10,421 nucleotides of DNA. Origin: an uncultured Micrococcales bacterium (lineage in GTDB: Bacteria > Actinomycetota > Actinomycetes > Actinomycetales > Microbacteriaceae). The notes under the pieces were generated by a model. The model ran no database searches. It was not told the origin of the DNA and saw only the letters and a list, made by a program, of their open reading frames with translations. Positions 6,382 to 10,421 of this stretch are shown here, one piece after another. The translations under genes were made by a program, and so were the position numbers. Location of the stretch: assembly GCA_903824455.1 (NCBI GenBank), contig CAIJWY010000157.1, positions 1 to 10,421 on the forward strand. The letters run 5' to 3'. The first letter of the stretch is position 1, and the number at the start of each line of letters is the position of its first letter.

Positions 6382-7157
6382 TGTCTCACGACCACCTGAA
6401 TCCAGATCGATTCGCCGACTCGGCGGGCGTTCCCTGGGATGGTCGTGCCTTTGAACCAAACTCCTTTGCCGGAGACGACGGCAAAGCCGACCTCGCGCTT
6501 ATCAAAGCAATTGAATCCCTTCACGCGGGCCAGTCAACGGTCGTCGATGTGGTGGATGCCTTCCGTAAAGCTCGAGTGCTGATCCCATTGCTTGCCAACC
6601 TAGGCGAATCGGGGGAAGGTGCTCACGGCCAAACCGTGGATAAGTCGGCCGACCTCAGTATCGTCACCGTGGAAACCCCAGACCAGCAGAACGGCCTGCC
6701 AGTGTTCTCAAGCGTTGCAGCAATGAGTGCATGGAACCCGATAGCTCGTCCGGTGCCTCACAGCGCGGTCAAGGCAGCGCTCGCGGCAGCTGCCGAAGGT
6801 AACACCAGAATCGTGCTGGATCCTGGCTCCAGCTCCGAATTCGTAATTCGTCGACCAGCTCTTGAGGCAATCGCGCAGGATCTTCCCTGGACGCCTTCCT
6901 ACGAAGACGAAGAAGTGAGCGAGGCGTTTGATAAAGCGCTCGGGGAACACCCAGAACTTGCCGGTTGGTCGATTGCCGGGGGAGACCCGCTCTCGCTTTT
7001 AAAGTCGGCCGAGGTTGAACTCACACTGCAGTTGGCAAAAACGCTAACTCAAGAAGAGTTTGACGCACTCATGAAGAACATCGCCAAATCGATTTCCGAA
7101 AGCGAAGTAATTGCGCTCAGAGTCGATTCTTTGCGGGTGAAACTGGCCACAGCCTAA
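6381..7157 (+). CDS. SseB-family protein of unknown function
   Basis: The 258-residue protein contains an SseB N-terminal-type domain (about residues 45-170). Visible cues are the AFRKARVLIPLLA segment, a strand DLSIVTVETPD, the LPVFSSVAAMSAWNPIARPVP block near 105-125, and a later RIVLDPGSSSEFVIRRPAL block. The C-terminal third is helical and less conserved. SseB was named from Salmonella, where a thiosulfate-metabolism role was proposed and remains unclear, so I assign no biochemical function. There is no signal peptide or membrane segment. It is coupled to priA by TAATG and is probably transcribed with the his genes. From memory, SseB genes often follow priA in actinobacteria. Its last 4 bases overlap the convergent DUF1844 gene. 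Confidence 0.8.
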   Translation: MSHDHLNPDRFADSAGVPWDGRAFEPNSFAGDDGKADLALIKAIESLHAGQSTVVDVVDAFRKARVLIPLLANLGESGEGAHGQTVDKSADLSIVTVETPDQQNGLPVFSSVAAMSAWNPIARPVPHSAVKAALAAAAEGNTRIVLDPGSSSEFVIRRPALEAIAQDLPWTPSYEDEEVSEAFDKALGEHPELAGWSIAGGDPLSLLKSAEVELTLQLAKTLTQEEFDALMKNIAKSISESEVIALRVDSLRVKLATA

Positions 7158-7483
7158 GCGATCGGTCCGGTGAACTTTTCGCCGGGGCCAGCCCCTGGCG
7201 CATCAGGCATAGGTGAAGCCTCTCGGAAGGCAAGCTGAACCTCACGTAGAGCATTTCGAAGGATCCGGGCATGCTGGTCGCCCATGTAAGGAGCGGCTCC
7301 AGTTACTAAACCAGCGGTGGCGTCGATGATTTTTCGAGCTTCGTCTAGATCTGCACGACGGCCGTTTTCGGCTAGTCCGCAGTGGATCGCGGCCACGTTT
7401 AGGAGTTCGATGGTGTAGCGGGCGATAATCTCAACCGCTGGCACGTCGGCGATGTCATTGATTTCTTCATTTTGTTCAGACAT
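7154..7483 (-). CDS. DUF1844-family protein
   Basis: This 109-residue protein has an acidic N-terminus, then a mostly helical core (about 20-92: RYTIELLNVAAIHCGL, then DLDEARKIIDATAGLVTGA) and a Pro/Gly-rich tail. The pattern matches DUF1844, a small domain of unknown function. In actinobacteria, from memory, it is usually found divergently just before infC, as here, which suggests a translation-linked role without proving one. The ATG at 7483 has AAGGA about 9 bases upstream. A longer minus-strand frame overlapping it (7399-7584) lacks family features. The promoter probably shares a symmetric -10 element with the infC operon. Confidence 0.75.
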   Translation of the reverse strand: MSEQNEEINDIADVPAVEIIARYTIELLNVAAIHCGLAENGRRADLDEARKIIDATAGLVTGAAPYMGDQHARILRNALREVQLAFREASPMPDAPGAGPGEKFTGPIA

Positions 7484-7509
7484 TGGGGGTTTTCCTTTTT
7501 AGTAACTTC

Positions 7510-7521
7510 TGCTAGGCTAGC
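7510..7521. promoter_or_regulatory. Bidirectional -10 element between DUF1844 and infC
   Basis: The 11-base palindrome GCTAGGCTAGC (7511-7521) contains TAGGCT on the plus strand (7513-7518), preceded by TG at 7510-7511 as an extended -10, and TAGCCT on the minus strand (7519-7514). Both fit TAnnnT. Predicted starts are near 7525 (+), giving a leader of about 155 bases for infC, and near 7507 (-), giving about 24 bases before the DUF1844 ATG. No strong -35 is visible on either side. Confidence 0.45.
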
Positions 7522-7524
7522 CCA

Positions 7525-7679
7525 TGGCTCTGGAGTTCGCTTCAGACAGAAGAGGATTAATCTCCCACCCGCGTTTACCGACATTTAGGTTTCCGGGTTA
7601 GCTAGAAACGATTCGTTTCTGTGCATTTAGAGCACTGCTCTTGATGTGGCCGTAGTAGTCATATCAATTAGGAGCACTT
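7525..7679 (+). promoter_or_regulatory. Structured 5' leader of the infC-rpmI-rplT operon
   Basis: This stretch holds no convincing gene. Four successive hairpins can be drawn: 7529-7546, a 7-bp stem closed by a UUCG tetraloop; 7567-7598, with ACCCG/CGGGT at the base and ACC/GGT inside; 7604-7620, AGAAAC/GTTTCT around GATTC; and 7623-7647, GCAT then AGAGCA/TGCTCT. The ribosome site AGGAG at 7670-7674 lies in an apparently unpaired stretch after them. In E. coli and Bacillus, L20 autoregulates its operon by binding such a leader. A comparable control here is an inference from operon content and structure; I do not recognise a named RNA family. Confidence 0.5.
7670..7674 (+). promoter_or_regulatory. 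Shine-Dalgarno site that decides the infC ATT start
   Basis: AGGAG is followed by 5 bases and then ATT at 7680. No ATG, GTG or TTG in the infC frame is suitably spaced from it; the first conventional start in frame is GTG at 7713, 38 bases away and inside conserved IF-3 sequence. Confidence 0.85.
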
Positions 7680-8270
7680 ATTAGCGACCCACGTATTAAT
7701 GACCGCATCCGTGTGCCAGAGGTTCGCCTCGTAGGCCCGGCAGGCGAGCAGATTGGCGTAGTCCGCATCGAAGACGCATTGCGTTTAGCAGCGGAAGCAG
7801 ACCTAGACCTAGTCGAGGTTGCACCAACTTCCAAGCCACCGGTAGCCAAAATCATGGACTACGGAAAGTTCAAATACGAAGCCGCTCAGAAGATCCGTGA
7901 AGCACGAAAGAACCAGGTCAACACCATTCTCAAGACCGTACGTTTTGGTCTAAAGATTGATGCACACGACTACGGAACCAAGCGCGGACAGATCGAAAAG
8001 TTCCTAAAGGCTGGCGACAAGGTGAAGGTCATGGTGGTCTTCCGCGGTCGCGAACAGTCACGTCCAGAGATGGGCATCACGCTTCTCAAGAAGCTGGCTG
8101 AAGAGGTCAACACCTTGGGCTCGGTAGAGTCCAATCCGTCTATCGACGGACGCAACATGGTGATGGTCATCGGTCCGCTGAAGAGCAAGGTTGAGGTTAA
8201 GGCCGAAACCAAGAAGGCTGCGGAGAAATCTGCAGTAATCAAGAAGTCGGCAGCGGAAGCTGCCGAGTAG
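7680..8270 (+). CDS. infC: Translation initiation factor IF-3 (ATT start)
   Basis: IF-3 binds the 30S subunit, prevents premature 50S joining and proofreads the start codon. From ATT at 7680 the protein is 196 residues: N-domain from SDPRINDRIRVPEVRL through the VAPTSKPPVAKIMDYGKFKYE signature, a lysine-rich linker, then the C-domain (TVRFGLKIDAHDY, KVMVVFRGRE, NPSIDGRNMVMVIGP) and an actinobacterial-type Lys/Ala/Glu-rich tail. A GTG at 7713 would drop the conserved INDRIRV N-terminus, so ATT is the real start: it has a good AGGAG 5 bases away and 11 family-conserved residues follow. A rare AUU start is the classic means by which IF-3 represses its own translation in E. coli. The TAG stop is 16 bases before rpmI. 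Confidence 0.95.
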   Translation: MSDPRINDRIRVPEVRLVGPAGEQIGVVRIEDALRLAAEADLDLVEVAPTSKPPVAKIMDYGKFKYEAAQKIREARKNQVNTILKTVRFGLKIDAHDYGTKRGQIEKFLKAGDKVKVMVVFRGREQSRPEMGITLLKKLAEEVNTLGSVESNPSIDGRNMVMVIGPLKSKVEVKAETKKAAEKSAVIKKSAAEAAE

Positions 8271-8286
8271 GAAAACAGGAGAGACA

Positions 8287-8481
8287 ATGCCTAAGCAGAA
8301 AACCCATTCGGGCGCCAAGAAGCGCTTTCGCTTCACCGGCAGCGGAAAGCTAATGAAGCAGCAGATCAACATGCGCCACAACCTGGAGCACAAGTCAAGC
8401 CGTCGCACCCGTCGTCTGAACCAAGACCAGGTCGTATCGGCAGCAGACTTCAAGACCATCAAGAAGCAGCTCGGCCACTAG
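8287..8481 (+). CDS. rpmI: 50S ribosomal protein L35
   Basis: This 64-residue, strongly basic protein has the L35 signature KQKTHSGAKKRFRFTGSGK at the N-terminus and NMRHNLEHKSSRRTRRL in the middle. It is full length for the family. AGGAG at 8277-8281 lies 5 bases before the ATG. It sits between infC and rplT in the universal infC-rpmI-rplT order and should be transcribed from the promoter upstream of infC. Confidence 0.97.
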   Translation: MPKQKTHSGAKKRFRFTGSGKLMKQQINMRHNLEHKSSRRTRRLNQDQVVSAADFKTIKKQLGH

Positions 8482-8510
8482 TCGAATTCGAAGATTTTAG
8501 GAGATAACAA

Positions 8511-8894
8511 ATGGCAAGAGTAAAAAATGCTGTTAACGCAGCGAAGAAGCGTCGTACAGTTCTCGAGCGCGCACACGGTTACCGAGGTCAGCGTTCGCGT
8601 TTGTACCGTATGGCCAAGCAGCAGATGCTGCACTCGTTGGTCTACGCGTACAACGACCGCAAGGACAAGAAGGGTAACTTCCGTCGTCTCTGGATCCAGC
8701 GCATCAATGCTGCTGCACGCCTAAACGGAATGACCTACAACCGTCTAATCCAGGGTTTGAACCTGGCTGGCGTTGCTGTTGACCGTCGTATCTTGGCTGA
8801 TCTAGCCGTGCACGACGCACCAGTATTCGCTTCGCTAGTAGCAAGCGCTAAGGCTGCCCTACCAAAGGACACCTCATCTCCAAAGGTTAGCTAA
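8511..8894 (+). CDS. rplT: 50S ribosomal protein L20
   Basis: L20 binds 23S rRNA early in 50S assembly, and in several bacteria represses its own operon. The 127-residue protein opens with MARVKNAVNAAKKRRTVLE and contains GYRGQRSRLYRMAKQQ, DRKDKKGNFRRLWIQRINAA and the globular NRLIQGLNLAGVAVDRRILADLA. A short tail of about 10 residues follows the usual end. AGGAG at 8499-8503 is 7 bases before the ATG. The 29-base gap from rpmI includes the palindrome TCGAATTCGA (8482-8491), for which I see no role. Its stop is one base before the TTG of the next gene. Confidence 0.97.
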   Translation: MARVKNAVNAAKKRRTVLERAHGYRGQRSRLYRMAKQQMLHSLVYAYNDRKDKKGNFRRLWIQRINAAARLNGMTYNRLIQGLNLAGVAVDRRILADLAVHDAPVFASLVASAKAALPKDTSSPKVS

Positions 8895-8895
8895 G

Positions 8896-9690
8896 TTGCT
8901 CGACGACCCTAAGGCCCGGAAGGTCCGTGGGGTCGCGCAACTTGCAAAGAAAGATGCCCGGTCTGAGACCGGGCTCTTTCTGCTTGAAGGGGTGCAAGGG
9001 CTGAAAGAAGTTCTGGCAACGCCTTCGCTGATCGTGGAGCTATACGCCACGGAAGAAGCCGTTGAAAGAAACGCTGACCTGTTCGATTCGCTGGCCGACG
9101 CCGGTGTTTCGGTTGAGCTGGCTACCGCTCAGGTTTTGAAAGCAATGTGCGACACCGAGACCCCTCAGGGCGTGGTGGCAGTTTGCCAACAACTTGATGT
9201 TTCGCTCGAATCTGTCCTGGCTGGTTCTCCGCGGCTGATCGCTTTTCTTTCGAACGTGCGTGACCCTGGAAACGCCGGAACCGTGCTTCGCGCTGCCGAT
9301 GCGGCTGGGGCAGATGCTGTGGTTTTTTCTGCCGAGAGTGTTGACGTTTACAACCCCAAAGTGGTTCGATCAACCACCGGCTCGCTGTTTCACCTGCCGA
9401 TTGTTTTGGGTGTATCGATTGAATCGGCTATTGCCTCTTTCAAGGAAGCCGGGTTGCAAGTTTTTGCTGCCAACGGCGGTGGAGTTAGCCTGACCGACCT
9501 TGGAAAAGATGTTTTAGCGGCACCAACGGTTTGGGTATTGGGAAATGAGTCGTGGGGTTTTGAAGAATCAACCCTGGCTCTGGTTGACCGACAGGTTGGT
9601 CTGCCAATCTATGGCAAGGCCGAATCCTTGAATTTGGCTACCGCTGCCAGCGTTTGTCTTTACGAATCTGCGTTCGCGCAGAACGCCTAA
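8896..9690 (+). CDS. 23S rRNA/RNA 2'-O-methyltransferase, SpoU/TrmH (SPOUT) family
   Basis: The 264-residue protein has an N-terminal SpoU substrate-binding domain (about 8-100, including TGLFLLEGVQGLKEVL) and a C-terminal trefoil-knot SPOUT domain. Motif 1 is FLSNVRDPGNAGTVLRAA (118-135, with Asn120 and Arg132 as likely active-site residues), motif 2 is VLGNESWGFEE (214-224), and motif 3 is LPIYGKAESLNLATAASV (236-253). These features indicate ribose 2'-O-methylation of RNA, probably 23S rRNA; the exact nucleotide cannot be told. The TTG start follows rplT by one base, with AAGG about 9 bases before it. A terminator-like hairpin lies over codons 18-29, so expression may depend on read-through. 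Confidence 0.9.
   Translation: MLDDPKARKVRGVAQLAKKDARSETGLFLLEGVQGLKEVLATPSLIVELYATEEAVERNADLFDSLADAGVSVELATAQVLKAMCDTETPQGVVAVCQQLDVSLESVLAGSPRLIAFLSNVRDPGNAGTVLRAADAAGADAVVFSAESVDVYNPKVVRSTTGSLFHLPIVLGVSIESAIASFKEAGLQVFAANGGGVSLTDLGKDVLAAPTVWVLGNESWGFEESTLALVDRQVGLPIYGKAESLNLATAASVCLYESAFAQNA
8948..8981 (+). terminator. Terminator-like hairpin inside the rRNA methyltransferase gene
   Basis: GCCCGGTCT (8956-8964) and AGACCGGGC (8966-8974) are perfect inverted repeats around G8965; sterically this is a 7-bp GC-rich stem with a CTGAG loop. The flanks AGAAAGA (8948-8954) and TCTTTCT (8975-8981) are also exact complements, with only T8955 bulged. A GC-rich stem followed by a T-rich run about 60-87 bases after the rplT stop has the form of an intrinsic terminator or attenuator, yet it is fully coding. 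On the minus strand it is also followed by a T-rich run. Activity is inferred. Confidence 0.55.
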
Positions 9691-9707
9691 TTTACGCCTA
9701 ACAAAGG

Positions 9708-9713
9708 TAAACT
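9708..9713 (+). promoter_or_regulatory. -10 box of pheS (leaderless)
   Basis: TAAACT lies in the 30-base gap after the rRNA methyltransferase gene and is followed by exactly 7 bases (9714-9720) before the pheS ATG. There is no purine-rich ribosome site at normal spacing, supporting leaderless transcription and separate control of pheST. No clear -35 is seen. Confidence 0.55.
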
Positions 9714-9720
9714 TGAGCTT

Positions 9721-10421
9721 ATGTCTGGCTCAAATCCCATCAATTCTGGTGTCGTTGACCCGCTAGTCGAGTCTGCCCTCGCTGGGATTGCTGCTGCTGC
9801 CGATTTGGCTGCTCTGCTCGAGGCTCGATCCTCGCTAGTTGGTGAAACTTCAGAGATCTCTAAGCTAAACGCCTCGATCAAGAACATGCCAGCCGAGTTC
9901 AAGGCCGAGGCCGGTGCCATTCTGGGTGCTGCTCGTGGTTCGTTGAACGCTGCATTTGCCTCACGCGAAGCCGAGTTGGCTCTGGTGGCCGAGAATTTGA
10001 AGCTCGCTGCCGAAGCGGTCGATGTTACCGCCTGGGCAACGCACTCTCCGGTTGGCGCTCGCCACCCGCTATCGCTTATGCAAGATCAGATTTCCGACAT
10101 CTTCATCGGGATGGGTTGGGAAATTGCCGAAGGTCCAGAAGTTGAGAGCGAATGGTTCAACTTCGACGCGCTGAACTTCGACGCCGATCACCCGGCCCGT
10201 GCCATGCAGGATACGTTCTTTATTGAGCCGGCCGATGCACACCTGGTGCTTCGCACTCACACGTCACCGGTTCAGGTGCGGTCAATGCTCGAGCGCGAAG
10301 TTCCGATCTATGTTTTATGTCCGGGTCGCGTTTACCGCACCGACGAACTCGATGAAACCCACACTCCGGTGTTCCACCAGGTTGAGGGCTTAGCTGTCGA
10401 CAAGGGTTTGACGATGGCCGA
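9721..10421 (+). CDS. pheS: Phenylalanyl-tRNA synthetase alpha subunit (3' end beyond window)
   Basis: PheS forms the catalytic half of the (alpha-beta)2 enzyme that charges tRNA-Phe. The frame is open from ATG 9721 to the window edge, giving 233 complete codons of an expected 340 or so. Residues about 15-95 form the N-terminal coiled coil that binds tRNA. The catalytic domain begins at HPLSLM (115-120) and contains GWEIAEGPEVE, FDALNFDADHPAR (148-160), DTFF, RTHTSPVQVR (178-187), and class II motif 2 with YRTDELDETHTPVFHQVEG (205-223). No frameshift is seen. pheT is expected downstream, outside the window. Confidence 0.97.
   Translation, partial: MSGSNPINSGVVDPLVESALAGIAAAADLAALLEARSSLVGETSEISKLNASIKNMPAEFKAEAGAILGAARGSLNAAFASREAELALVAENLKLAAEAVDVTAWATHSPVGARHPLSLMQDQISDIFIGMGWEIAEGPEVESEWFNFDALNFDADHPARAMQDTFFIEPADAHLVLRTHTSPVQVRSMLEREVPIYVLCPGRVYRTDELDETHTPVFHQVEGLAVDKGLTMA

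Noticed and set aside
7180..7200. GC-rich hairpin CGCC-GGGGC / GCCCC-t-GGCG just after sseB
   Set aside because: It has a 2-base loop, one bulge and no T-run on the plus strand; it encodes the Pro/Gly-rich tail of the DUF1844 protein, and GC-rich codons suffice to explain it. A U-less terminator for sseB remains possible but unsupported.
7713..8270. infC starting at GTG 7713 (185 residues)
   Set aside because: It removes 11 conserved residues (SDPRINDRIRV) and has no ribosome site; ATT at 7680 with AGGAG 5 bases upstream explains the gene better.
8482..8491. Palindrome TCGAATTCGA between rpmI and rplT as a LexA site
   Set aside because: It lacks the six-base spacer of a LexA box and there is no promoter next to it; a 10-base palindrome can occur by chance.
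1..10421. A new defence, mobile or secondary-metabolite system
   Set aside because: Every sizeable frame is assigned to a widespread core gene or a known domain of unknown function; there are no integrase, transposase, repeat arrays or compositional island, so the novelty here is regulatory at most.

Overview
The window looks like a compact chromosomal segment of a small-genome actinobacterium. It most resembles Microbacteriaceae, for example the freshwater Luna-type lineages, but that placement rests on gene order and protein features, not on a search. Supporting signs are an actinobacterial-type LexA operator, a PriA-type HisA/TrpF isomerase instead of plain HisA, a DUF1844 gene next to infC, leaderless genes with a TAnnnT -10 box, GTG/TTG starts, and intergenic gaps that are mostly tens of bases or overlaps. 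I see no mobile element, tRNA, rRNA, CRISPR array or repeat family. This is core genome rather than an accessory island.

Layout. (1) 1-694: the tail of a probable dapF, then an RsmC-like methyltransferase on the minus strand. (2) 695-3264: hflX (+) runs tail to tail into lexA (-). Across a 155-base promoter region, lexA is divergent from a small LysM membrane or secreted protein (+), the usual arrangement of an SOS cell-division suppressor of the YneA/DivS/ChiZ type. LexA-box-like operators lie over both promoters. (3) 3283-7157: a plus-strand histidine operon, hisC-hisB-hisH-priA, with an SseB-family gene coupled to its end. hisG, hisD, hisE, hisI and hisF are not in the window. (4) 7154-7483: a DUF1844 gene on the minus strand, divergent from the translation operon. 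(5) 7484-9690: a roughly 155-base structured leader, then infC (with an ATT start), rpmI, rplT and a SpoU/TrmH-family rRNA methyltransferase. (6) 9721-end: pheS, truncated by the window edge, with its own leaderless promoter.

How the genes work together. The lexA/LysM pair forms a DNA-damage checkpoint: cleavage of LexA would release both its own gene and a division inhibitor. The his genes build the middle of histidine synthesis, and PriA probably also serves tryptophan synthesis. infC/rpmI/rplT, the rRNA methyltransferase, HflX and PheS all serve translation.

The most interesting signals are regulatory rather than new protein systems. They are a strong terminator-like hairpin inside the rRNA methyltransferase coding region just after rplT, a multi-hairpin leader in front of an ATT-started infC, a LexA operator with the lexA -10 box in its spacer, a repeated leaderless-promoter geometry, and a symmetric -10 element between divergent genes. 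I found no convincing undescribed multi-gene system.
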